Shown: piece by piece, positions 52,951 through 64,000 of the stretch
How positions within the stretch are numbered: position 1 is the stretch's first letter
How the letters are laid out: every line of letters starts with the position of its first letter
From: Symsagittifera roscoffensis
Lineage: Eukaryota > Xenacoelomorpha > Acoela > Convolutidae
Reading direction: 5' to 3'
DNA: 64,000 nt
NCBI RefSeq assembly: GCF_963678635.1
Contig: NC_087070.1
Location: 8,592,539-8,656,538, forward strand
The notes under the pieces: generated by a model
Databases searched by the model: none
What the model was told of the DNA's origin: nothing
Seen by the model: the letters and a program-made list of their open reading frames with translations, nothing else
Translations under genes and position numbers: made by a program

Positions 52951-55900
52951 ATGCACTCCAAGAGCCGGAGTGCTCTGGAATGCCTTTCAATTTAGCTTTT
53001 TACCATAGTTAAGACCGAAAATCACCATCGTGAAGGGCGGGGTGATCGGAACGATGGGATAAAGCTCTTAACCACGGGGGTGATCGGAACGACGGGATAA
53101 AGCTCTTAACCACGATCGTGAAATCACCATCGTAAAAGCACTTCACGCCGAGTTGATTCTCCAAATAAAGCTCTTAACCAAGAGTCGGAGTGCTTTGGAA
53201 TGCACTCCAATTTAGCTTTCTACCATAGTTAAGACCGAAAATCACCATCGTGATTTTCGCTCTTAACTAAAATCACTATCGTGATTTTCGGTCTTTCAGT
53301 CTTAACTTTAAAGCTCTTAACCACAATTTAAAGCTCTCAACCACAAATAAAGCTCTTAACCACGATCGTGAAATCACCATCGTGAAAGAACTCCGCGCCG
53401 AGTTGATTCTCCAATTAAAGCTCTTAATCAAGGGCCGGAGTGCTCTGGAATGCACTCCAATTTAGCTTTTCACCATAGTTAAGAACGAAAATCACCATCG
53501 TGAAGGGCGGGGTGATCGGCCGTCCCGTCGTTCCCTAAGCGTTATATGACAAATAAAATTTATAGACATACAAGAAACTAAACAAAAAGTTAAGACCGAA
53601 AATCACCATCGTGAGAGCACTCCGCGCCGAGTTGATTCTCCAAATAAAGCTCTTAACCAAGAGCTGGAGTGCTCTGGAATGGACTCCAATTTAGCTTTTT
53701 ACCATAGTTAAGACCGAAAATCACCATCGTGAAGGGGGGGGGGGCGATTGGCCGTCCCGTCGTTCCCTAAGCGTTATATGACAAAAAAATTTATAGACAT
53801 ACAAGAAACTAAACAAAAAGTTAGGACCGAAAATCACCATCGTGAAAGCACTCCGCGCCGAGTTGATTCTCCAAATAAAGCTCTTAACCATGAGTCGGAG
53901 TGCTCTGTAATGCACTCCAATTTAGCTTTTCACCATAGTTAAGACCGAAAATCACCATCGTGAAGGGCGGGGTGATCGGAACGATGGGATAAAGCTCTTA
54001 ACCACGGGGGTGATCGGAACGACGGGATAAAGCTCTTAACCACGATCGTGAAATCACCATCGTAAAAGCACTCCACGCCGAGTTGATTCTCCAAATAAAG
54101 CTCCTAACCAAGAGTCGGAGTGCTTTGCAATGCACTCCAATTTAGCTTTCTACCATAGTTAAGACCGAAAATCATCATCGTGATTTTCGCTCTTAACTAA
54201 AATCACCATCGTGATTTTCGGTCTTTCAGTCTTAACTTTAAAGCTCTTAACCACGATTTAAAGCTCTTAACCACAAATAAAACTCTTAACCATGATCGTG
54301 AAATCACCATCGTGAAACCACTCCGCGCCGAGTTGATTCTCCAATTAAAGCTCTTAATCAAGGGCCGGAGTGCTCTGGAATGCACTCCAATTTAGCTTTT
54401 CACCATAGTTAAGAACGAAAATCACCATCGTGAAGGGCGGGGTGATCGGCCGTCCCGTCGTTCCCTAAGAATTATATGACAAATAAAATTTATAGACATA
54501 CAAGAAACTAAACAAAAAATTAAGACCGAAAATCACCATCGTGAGAGCACTCCGCGTCGAGTTGATTCTCCAAAGAAAGCTCTTAACCAAGAGCTGGAGT
54601 GCTCTGGAATGGACTCCAATTTAGCTTTTTACCATAGTTAAGACCGAAAATCGCCATCGTGAAGGGATGGGGGTGATCGGCCGTCCCGTCGTTCCCTAAG
54701 CGTTATATGACAAATAAAATTTATAGACATACAAGAAACTAAACAAAAAGTTAAGACCGAAAATCACCATCGTCAGAGCACTCCGCGCCGAGTTGATTCT
54801 CCAAATAAAGCTCTTAACCAAGGGCCGGAGTGCTCTGGAATGCACTCCAATTTAGCTTTTCACCATAGTTAAGAACGAAAATCACCATCGTAAAGGGCGG
54901 GGTGATCGGCCGTCCCGTCGTTCCCTAAGCGTTATATGACAAATAAAATTTATAGACATACAAGAAACTAAACAAAAAGTTAAGACCGAAAATCACCATC
55001 GTGAAAGCACTCCGCGCCGAGTTGATTCTCCAAATAAAGCTCTTAACCATGAGCCGGAGTGCTCTGGAATGCACTCCAATTTAGCTTTTTACCATAGTTA
55101 AGACCGAAAATCACCATCGTGAAGGGGAGGGGGGTGATCGGAACGATGGGATAAAGCTCTTAACCACGGGGGTGATCGGAACGACGGGATAAAGCTCTTA
55201 ACCACGATCGTGAAATCACCATCGTAAAAGCACTCCACGCCGAGTTGATTCTCCAAATAAAGCTCTTAACCAAGAGTCGGAGTGCTTTGGACTGCACTCC
55301 AATTTAGCTTTCTACCATAGTTAAGACCGAAAATCACCATCGTGATTTTGGCTCTTAGCTAAAATCACCATCGTGATTTTCGGTCTTGCAGTCTTAACTT
55401 TAAAACTCTTAACCACGATTTAAAGCTCTTAACCACAAATAAAGCTCTTAACCACGATCGTGAAATCACCATCGTGAAAGCACTCCGCGCCGAGTTGATT
55501 CTCCAATTAAAGCTCTTAATCAAGGGCCGGAGTGCTCTGGAATGCACTCCAATTTAGCTTTTCACCATAGTTAAGAACGAAAATCACCATCGTGAAGGGC
55601 GGGGTGATCGGCCGTCACGTCGTTCCCTAAGCGTTATATGACAAATAAAATTTATAGACATACAAGAAACTAAACAAAAAGTTAAGACCGAAAATCACCA
55701 TCGTGAGAGCACTCCGCGCCGAGTTGAATCTCCAAATAAAGCTCTTAACCAAGAGCTGGAGTGCTCTGGAATGGACTCCAATTTAGCTTTTTACCATAGT
55801 TAAGACCGAAAATCACCATCGTGAAGGGCGGGGCGATTGGCCGTCCCGTCGTTCCCTAAGCGTTATATGACAAAAAAAATTTATAGACATACAAGAAACT

Positions 55901-57300
55901 AAACAAAAAGTTAAGACCGAAAATCACCATCGTGAAAGCACTCCGTGCCGAGTTGATTCTCCAAATAAAGCTCTTAACCATGAGCCGGAGTGCTCTGGAA
56001 TGCACTCCAATTTAGCCTTTTACCATAATTAAGACCGAAAATCACCATCGTGAAGGGCGGGATGATCGGCCGTCCCGTCGTTCCCTAAGCGTTATATGAC
56101 AAAAAAATTTATAGACATACAAGAAGCTAAATAAAAAGTAAAATAGTGCCTAAGAAAAAACCAAAAAAAAAAACGATAATCGAAACCAAAAACATTAAGA
56201 ATCTATAAAATCAGTAGAAATCATCCGTCCAAACTAGATATGATCCAACCTTCACGTTTTTTGTTGTCAGATATATTGTTACTAAAAGCAGTTATATAAA
56301 ACCAGATCGTTACGATCGAAACTGAGGTCTTTTTCGTGTGCCTGTACTGTAAGCTTGTTGGGGCATTCAACCAGAATGGCCTGAAGTGCATGTCAGAAAC
56401 GAGTTTTTGTCTGGAACAGTTCAGTGGGAGGATTTGATGTTTTAAACGATTAATCCGAAGTAAAGTTCCGAAGAAGGGGTGCATGACTCGTAAATTTTTT
56501 TTTCGCGAACACTGAAACCGCGAAAATCAGAACAACGAGTTTCGCTGAAACAAACAAGACGTACAAGGAAATACATCAAATGACAGAGTCTTAATTGAAA
56601 TATTTGCGGAACAACATTCCGAAATTTAACGATTGTGTAGCTACAATCGTTACGGAGCAATTCTCGAGAAATCAGAGGGCTATTGGGAAGATCTACCACC
56701 CTTCGTGAGTGCCAAGAAAACAGCTCTTTGACCGGATTCGAGAATCCGGGGGGTCTTAAGAGAAACAGTGAACATTGAATTTCAACAACTTTGAGCTTCA
56801 CGGAAAAACTTCGTTCCCTAAGCGTTATATGACAAATAAAATTTATAGACATACAAGAAACTAAACAAAAGGTAAGACCGAAAATCACCATCGTGAGAGC
56901 ACTCCGCGCCGAGTTGATTCTCCAAATAAAGCTCTTAACCAAGAGCTGGAGTGCTCTGGAATGGACTCCAATTTAGCTTTTTACCATAGTTAAGACCGAA
57001 AATCACCATCGTGAAGGGCGGGGCGATTGGCCGTCCCGTCGTTCCCTAAGCGTTATATGACAAAAAAAATTTATAGACATACAAAAAACTAAACAAAAAG
57101 TTAAGACCGAAAATCACCATCGTGAAAGCACTCCGCGCCGAGTTGATTCTCCAAATAAAGCTCTTAACCATGAGCCGGAGTGCTCTGGAATGCACTCCAA
57201 TTTAGCCTTTTACCATAGTTAAGACCGAAAATCACCATCGTGAAGGGCGGGATGATCGGCCGTCCCGTCGTTCCCTAAGCGTTATAAGACCAAAAAATTT
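52950..57300. repeat. ~230-bp satellite array with higher-order structure
   Basis: The monomer runs from 'cgttccctaagcgttatatgac' through 'gaccgaaaatcaccatcgtg', 'ccgcgccgagttgattctcc' and 'aaagctcttaacca' to the next copy. Copies of 'gttccctaag' recur near 53530, 53761, 54460, 54690, 54920, 55621, 55850, 56080, 56814, 57050 and 57280. Spacing is ~230, with ~700 where a variant block with 'gatgggataaagctcttaaccacggggg' intervenes. The larger unit repeats at ~930 bp (53036 to 53966). Each monomer contains the hairpin GGAGTGC...GCACTCC. The ~60-residue frames inside are incidental. Confidence 0.93.
56129..56811. repeat. Non-satellite block, copy 1
   Basis: Nearly identical to 57318-58002, offset about 1190 bp, so the block and its neighbouring monomers were duplicated together. 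It contains the hairpin AACGATTGT...ACAATCGTT. Confidence 0.9.
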
Positions 57301-57317
57301 ATAGACATACAAGAAAC

Positions 57318-58002
57318 TAAATAAAAAGTAAAATAGTGCCTAAGAAAAAACCAAAAAAATAATGATAATCGAAACCAAAAACATTAAGAATCTATAAAAT
57401 CAGTAGAAATCATCCGTCCAAACTAGATATGATCCAACCTTCACGTTTTTTGTTGTCAGATATATTGTTACTAAAAGCAGTTATATAAAACCAGATCGTT
57501 ACGATCGAAACTGAGGTCTTTTTCGTGTGCCTGTACTGTAAGCTTGTTGGGGCATTCAACCAGAATGGCCTGAAGTGCATGTCAGAAACGAGTTTTTGTC
57601 TGGAACAGTTCAGTGGGAGGATTTGATGTTTTAAACGATTAATCCGAAGTAAAGTTCCGAAGAAGGGGTGCATGACTCGTAAATTTTTTTTTTCGCTAAC
57701 ACTGAAACCGCGAAAATCAGAACAACGAGTTTCGCTGAAACAAACAAGACGTACAAGGAAATACATCAAATGACAGAGTCTTAATTGAAATATTTGCGGA
57801 ACAACATTCCGAAATTTAACGATTGTGTAGCTACAATCGTTACGGATCAATTCTCGAGAAATCAGAGGGCTATTGGGAAGATCTACCACCCTTCGTGAGT
57901 GCCAAGAAAACAGCTCTTTGACCGGATTCGAGAATCCGGGGGGGTCTTAGGAGAAACAGTGAACATTGAATTTCAACAACTTTGAGCTTCACGGAAAAAC
58001 TT
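57318..58002. repeat. Non-satellite block, copy 2
   Basis: Second copy of the 56129-56811 block. Here it continues into LTR-like sequence instead of satellite, showing what the block originally adjoined. Confidence 0.9.
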
Positions 58003-58366
58003 GAACTGAATTTAATTAACATCTAATTCATTTTTAAGAACATGAGAAGCTAGGAGTTGAGGGAAAGGGTTGATCCATCTCCGACGGTTATGATAAATTT
58101 TATCTACTGCACAAAAACAATACTAACATGATAATGAGAAGTAGCCCTGTTTTTAGGAGTGACCTCGTGGTCTTCGGATATTGAGACCCAGCCATGGGCT
58201 AAGTTAATTTGCGCGGTTTGGCCGATAGCCTATCAGTTGCAGCAATTTCGTCGACCCGATGTTACATGGACCACACTTTGCATTGGTTTTGGTGGAGCCG
58301 GTTAAAAGTATGAGGTTTTAGAACCTAGCTTTTTTTCTGTTGGTATGTACTTCCGGGCGAATGTTA
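57660..58366 (+). repeat. Diverged LTR-like repeat, copy A
   Basis: Collinear with 58480-59205: shared 'ggagttgagggaaagggttgat', 'aggagtgacctcg', 'ggccgatag' and 'tcgtcgacccgatgttac'. It ends GTTACA at 58366, followed by TATATGTCTTTATGGAGCTCCTGG, which matches the sequence after the giant element's 5' LTR. I read it as the LTR of a related element. Confidence 0.65.
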
Positions 58367-58479
58367 CATATATGTCTTTATGGAGCTCCTGGCGGTTTTT
58401 CTTTGAACATCATGATCGGCAGACCCATTAACGAAGCACTCACTACTATACTTTCAGTTATTATCAATTTTTATTTTCG

Positions 58480-59205
58480 CAAAAACGGAAGGAGCGAAAA
58501 TCAGACAGAAAATTTTTGCTAATCAAAATTTTCAGAATATACACGTGTGGTATATGGAGAGGGCGATTAAAATTACTATCGACAATGTCCAAAGAAGAGC
58601 GCTCTGAGTTGTCACCATTGTGCTGCTACAATTGTTACAGAGCAGTTCCCGAGAATTGAGAGGGCTAACTGGAGAATTGGCGGCCCTTACTGGTTGTGAA
58701 GAAGACACCTCTTCTTCCGGATTCAGAAATCGCGAGGAGTACTGGAGAAAGACTGTAAAACTGCATTTTCAACAACTTTTAGCTTTCCAAGAATGGTCCA
58801 AATTGAACTAAATTAACATCAAGTTCATTTTCAGATAAGGAGAAGCTAGGAGTTGAGGGAAAGGGTTGATCAATCTCCAATGATTATGATGATATTATCT
58901 ACGGAACAAAAACAGTAAAATAACGAAAAAAAGTTAAATCTAATTTTAGGAGTGACCTCGGGGTCTGAGGACACTGAGACACAGCCATGAGGTCACTATT
59001 TTGCATATAACTAAGTTAATTTGCGCGACTTGGCCGATAGACTTTAAGTTGTAGCGATTTCGTCGACCCGATGTTACGTGGAACACACATTGAACTGTCT
59101 TTGGTAGAGACGGTTAAAAATATGTGAAGCTGTGTTTAGACGCTAGCCAGTCGTTTTAGAAATTAGCTTTATTTCCGTCGGTACTTACTTCCGGTTGAAC
59201 GTTAA
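58480..59205 (+). repeat. Diverged LTR-like repeat, copy B
   Basis: The second copy of the repeat at 57660-58366, roughly three quarters identical by eye, with an extra segment 'gacgctagccagtcg' that also occurs left of the satellite at about 52930. The interval between A and B is only about 110 bp, so either the element is deleted internally or the copies arose by recombination. Confidence 0.6.
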
Positions 59206-62200
59206 ATAATTAAAGATAGTCAAAAGAAAACTTTTACCGTGTAATGTTTTCTAAAAAAAAACTGTATTAAATGGAGCAGGCCATCATGATGGCTTGTGAT
59301 AAAAATTTTTTAAACAGCTTGCAAAATTTTCAACGGTTTCACTGTACAAGATCGACAGCATCAACCTGTTGATTTTATCTCAGATACCACAATTTTGGCT
59401 TTTTTAGGCTGTTTTCCTCGATAACCATGTGTGAAAAGATCAACTTTAGTGATCTTATTAACAACGACAACCGTAACGGAATGAAATCAACTTTCTTCAG
59501 GTTGACATTTTTCTACTCTATGACCAAAACAAGCAAATTCACAATCTGGGAGCCACGTCGGGGATGTAAAAAAAAACGGCACCTGGAAATCAGAGCTTTG
59601 TTCTCATATTTCATCAATCGAGCAGGCATCCAGTTTATGCAACTACTGTAACTTAATTCAAAAAGCGTTGGTTCATTGTTTTAACATTCTTCTTTGAAAT
59701 TTGCTTGTCCATTTTCATCGGAGAAGTGTTTCAAGGAAAATCTATTTAGTTTTTTGGCCGTCGCTTTCATCTAACTTTAACCGACGATTTCTTTTTCTTG
59801 TGATCTTCGAGAATTCTTTGTAAAAGTTCAGGCGACCTTTGAGGTATTATGTCACTTATTTTCAATAAACATCATTGGGTCTAATCTTTTTTAAGAAAGA
59901 TAGCTAGAAGAATGGATTTTCTTAAACTTAACTAGTGTGCGCTGAAAGGTTCTCTAGAGAGTGATTCAAGTTATCATTATTGAATACATCGCAATAGCTC
60001 AAAAGCGACTGTATTATATGAAGATTGAATTAATGATGACTTAGTTACTACAAACTGCGGGTATATAAAATGAATAAAATATAAGAAAATCAACATGCGT
60101 TTCAATTTAGTTTACATGTTAACAGTTTATCTTTTCATTCAAAACATGCTTTGTTTGCTCCAACATTGCCGCCCCGTTGTCATTGTCAATCTTTTCACAT
60201 TTCAGATAGAGGTAAATTTTGTATGTAGCAAAAAAAGGCGGATGTGAAATGGTCGGGACTGATAGCGGGTTAGGTGGAAGGTAGCGATGGTGAATTGGGT
60301 GTGTCAGGTGGTCCTCAGGCGTGTCATCCGGCCGGATTGGCATGAATCATTACAAAGTATTTATATCTATATATATTGTAAGCATAACTTATCACAGACC
60401 AAACTGATGGCCTTGAGTGATGATGAAAAAGAACCATAGAGTTGAAGTGAATTCTTATTTATGTTCAGTTCTTTCTGTCAACCAAAGTTACCTAGATAGA
60501 ATCAGCTAATCCGTTCGAGTTCAATAAAGAACTCATACAGTACGGTATGAAATGGCTGATGCAGCCCCTGATCTTTTGGTGAAGAAGGAGTCGAAAACAA
60601 TGTTATAAGTAAAATCGGAAAGATGGGTTTGGAAGAATAACGAGGAAAAGGAGCTGGATAACAGACCATTTTGTTTCTGAATTTTGTTTTCGTTTTTGAA
60701 TTTTGTTTTCGTTTCGAAGGGAGTTATTGTCATCGGTTATCTACACTAGATCTCCTTTCTCAAGTTCTGTTTTTCTACGCTGTTCTTAATACGTTGTTGC
60801 ATAGCAGTTAGATACTCAAAAGTGCATTTTTTCCAAAGTTTTGCAATCAGTTTGTGCAAGTATTTGGATAGTTTTTGCGGGAATTTTTCATCTCCATTAA
60901 GCTCATCCGTTCAAATTCAATAAGATATTCGAACGGATCAACAACAATGGACAAATTACTTGACTTGAAACCATTTAGAATCATTGATGGAATGAGCGGC
61001 ACAGTTATTTTGGCATCATCCGAGATCATTGTGATCGGTCTTGAGTTGAGTATACCTTCTTTCTAACAAAGCATTGTGTACACTTCATCTATCTTAAATT
61101 TTCCTCTATTGCCTATTGTCTTGTGATATAGCCGTTTCATTGACTTAACAGCTGCTTCCCATAGACATCATCAAATAATTACGAAGACAAAGACACAAAA
61201 TTGCAAACTTTTGAAGGTATAATAAAAAAAATAGTTTTTTTTAATGCGAGGACTTTGAAAAGCCATGCTACCTAATTTTTCTAACAGCACTAAAAAAAAT
61301 TCAATTCTTAATGTAAGATCTCAAACATTTGTTGAAATTTTCAACTTTTCATTCTTTTCAACAGAACACGGAATCAGCTGTGAAATTGTTTGTTGATTGA
61401 CCTAAGAAAACAAAGACCATCAAAAATTTCAATCATAATGTGATTACTTTTTACAGAATAACATTAAAAATTGAATAAAAAATGACTATCCGATAATGGT
61501 ACTACAAATTAATAAGTTAGTTTTTCCCCAGAGTTTTGTTTTAGGTTAAATAACACTTTTTGTGTGTGAGGAGTATTGGAGAACTCAAAAATGACTTGAA
61601 AGAAAAAGTCATGAAAAACTTTTTCTTACACGTTAAAAAAAGCGATTTTTTTTAAAGTCACAAAGAAAAGATAAATGAACTAAAAGAAAGTTTACAAGCA
61701 AAGCTAGCTTAGTTTATTTGGTAACCACCGATAGCCTAAAATCCTTCAGAAAGAATATTCTGAGCTAACTGATTGGCTAGGACAGTGTTCAGCAACTGCT
61801 ATTTTCTCAACGAAAACCGAATTTTCAAGTCCATTCGTTTCAGTATGGCCAAGACACAGATTCAAATTAAACAAAAGCTTTTATTTTAGGGTAACATGCA
61901 ATGTGTGTTGGGTGTCCAAAATTGACTTCAAAGCGAAATTCATTGAAACTATTTTCCGCAAAAAGCAAAAGAGCTATTTAAAATTGCTAAGAAAAAAAAA
62001 GAAAAAAAAGGTTCCCTCTTTGTACTCTTTTGAGACATCCATTTTTGGTGACGGACCATGAAAATCAATTTAGCCGACACATTTTTTTAAAAATCCGCCC
62101 CCCCCCCCCCCCCCCCTCTCTTCGAGAAATTCATAGATCCGCGCCTGTTTCTGCTAGAACTTTTTTCATGGTTGCTTGGTGCGCTGTCGACTTTTTATGT

Positions 62201-64000
62201 CCGGTTTGTTTCAATTGCAGCTGTTTGATTTTATGATCCACAAGGTAGAGTTACAATGCTAAAACGTTGCGCTTGATATGTCAATACAGGTTTGTAGCTG
62301 TTTTTACGGTTGCAATCTTTTTTTGGTTGCAATGAGTTTTTGAAACTCCTAATTATGGTTACAATGATTTAAAAGAGCACCACGCAAATCAAACAATGCT
62401 GCGATACTGTCTCTATATCACATCATTTTCTGCCGTTCCTCTCTTGGAGCTACCATCTTTAACAAACACATAATTAGTTGCATCTTGGGTTCCATAAAAA
62501 GTGTTACGATTTTGCTGATTTTGATGTAAAGCAATTCGTTACATACAACCCACTCTGATGCTTGATACTGTTATACTTGATTCAATTCAATATTTTTTCA
62601 GTTGCACCCAATATGAGTACTGACAAGCGCTTGTGGAAGTGAATGAAAGAAGTAATGAGAAAAATAATTTAAAAACGAATGTGCAATGTTCTACTCGATA
62701 AAATAGTATTAAAGGTACCACACGCAAAAAAAATAAATTTAAGGAAAACACTAATCACAAAATTCACTAATCACATAATAATTTTTTCTTGTTTTCTGAA
62801 AGCATGACATGATTCAAACCTAGCTTTGGGACTAGCTTGAATAAAAAAAAAAACGGAACAAAGTCTTATATTCTTATGCAACGCAATAGAAAACACTGAC
62901 CCTGCTTAAAAATGAATCAAAAATGTAAAAGCCTAGCCGAGAAAGTGTTTTGATGACTGAATGTAATTTTGCAAAACTGAACATAGTAAATAAATATACA
63001 ACTAATGGCAAAATTTAGAATTTTGAAATTTCTCAAAAAAGTATATTTTACACGGCTCTAGACATAGTATTTAAATATTGCGAAAGCCTTAAATTTTTGA
63101 GGAGACATATTTGTTTGAAAATCTAGGCACTCAGATTGTTTCGGAGAATTCGCAATTGCTTACAAAATTTTTGTGAAAATATATTGATGCATTTTCGAAT
63201 TTTCGAAATTTTGTTTCAAAAAAATTTGATCATCACACCAAAAAAAAACTATTCAACTATTCAGACAATTTCATTATTTGAAACATATCTATTTTGAAAT
63301 TATCATTCAACTATTCATACCAACTAGTAAAAAAGCAAATTAAAATGTTTGTGATGTGATATTGTTTTGAAAGAGCATGAAATTTGTATGAACCGCGTTT
63401 TTCGGAAAAAATCAGAAATTTTTCTGAGGGAACCAAATGACAAGAAAGTTTGGTCTCTGAAAAATGAAACAGATAGTCAGCAAAATCTGAAAATAATGGT
63501 TTTCTAAATTGGAGAAGCAAACAAAAAAATCTGAAAAAATGAAAAAAAAATAGATTTGATCTCTCTGTTGAAAGTGTAGCCTTGAAGAGATGCAAGACAA
63601 AATTTTCTAAACATGAAAACTATAATAATTAAATCTTTTTATTCTGTTTTCCAAAGATGAGAAGGAAATTTGGCTGATAGGAACAATTTTCCCAGGAAGA
63701 AACAAGGACCTTAATAATAAAAAAGTCGAAACTCACCAAAATGTCATTAAGTGAGTTAGGTCCGATGTGGTTAACTCATAGAGTAATTTCGGATAGGGTA
63801 CACCGTCTGCTCGTCACGCTATCATATTTTCGGCCGGATAGATTCGTGCAACATCTTAGTCTAATACCGATCCTAATCTTACTCTTATACTATCTAGTCT
63901 CAGGTTGTTTAACTAGTCTCTGCTAGGCTCAATAGATCTAGGGTATACTGGTTTATTGCGGCTGCTGAAGTTCTCTTGGAGAGGCAACTAATTTCTAAGT
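59206..64000. other. AT-rich stretch without a supported gene
   Basis: Only short, low-quality frames are present. The stretch contains a C-rich run at 62098-62116. Sequence from about 63740 to the end is less AT-rich and contains 'gcggctgctgaagttctcttggagag', but no exon can be defined. Confidence 0.5.

Noticed and set aside
53721-55547. Repeated ~60-residue ORFs beginning MHSRALRPLIKSFNWRIN-like
   Set aside because: Translations of the satellite monomer, interrupted differently in each copy.
52950-57300. CRISPR-like array
   Set aside because: Repeats are ~230 bp with no unique short spacers, in a eukaryotic genome.
56442-57889. Two similar 159-166-residue minus-strand ORFs (56942-56442, 57889-57410)
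   Set aside because: They are similar because the DNA was recently duplicated; composition and context (LTR-like, satellite) are non-coding.
59427-61066. Several 60-75-residue ORFs in the last 5 kb
   Set aside because: Short, AT-driven, without motifs or supporting splice structure.

Overview
This window is nuclear DNA of an animal, most likely an AT-rich invertebrate. The evidence is one recognisable host gene with spliceosomal introns, TIMM22 (the mitochondrial TIM22 translocase channel, three coding exons on the minus strand between 14173 and 20267), surrounded by metazoan-type transposable elements: hAT, Ty3-like LTR, Penelope-like and CR1-like. The species cannot be read from the sequence. 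The retroelement proteins remind me of families seen in cnidarians and other aquatic invertebrates, but that is an unverified impression.

Layout. 1-13.7 kb is mostly AT-rich non-coding DNA. It holds a long diverged inverted repeat (258-1555), tRNA-like sequences, a 200-N gap (5367-5566), an unrecognised 416-residue reading frame (6482-7729, minus) and small, weakly supported ORFs, one with a signal peptide. 14.1-20.3 kb is TIMM22. Its first intron carries a compact hAT transposon (17389-19241) with terminal inverted repeats, an exact 8-bp target duplication and an intact 540-residue transposase. 21.9-44.7 kb is one very large LTR retrotransposon (22,795 bp) with two 887-bp LTRs that differ at about five positions. 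44.9-49.0 kb is a Penelope-like element with 341-bp direct repeats, each containing a hammerhead-ribozyme-like motif. 49.2-52.7 kb is a decayed CR1-like non-LTR element. 52.8-59.2 kb is a compound of diverged LTR-like fragments and a ~230-bp satellite array with higher-order structure. 59.2-64 kb shows no gene I can support.

The most interesting object is the giant LTR element. A Gag-protease ORF (1198 aa) is separated from Pol by a single in-frame TAG, with no other stop between them, so Pol is probably made by stop-codon readthrough. Pol has the usual RT, RNase H and integrase, a ~400-residue linker between RNase H and integrase, and a C-terminal extension resembling a macro (ADP-ribose-binding) domain that lacks the usual ligand loops. 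A third ORF of 2947 residues follows. It carries a complete set of SGNH-hydrolase catalytic motifs, a second GxND-containing block, and more than 1500 residues I cannot assign. It has no signal peptide or clear membrane anchor, so it does not look like an envelope gene. A 20-bp sequence repeated five times lies just upstream of it, and the hexamer CTTGAG/CTCAAG is strikingly dense in the LTR.

The mobile elements dominate the coding content. Each encodes its own mobility functions, while TIMM22 is the only gene with an assignable cellular role.
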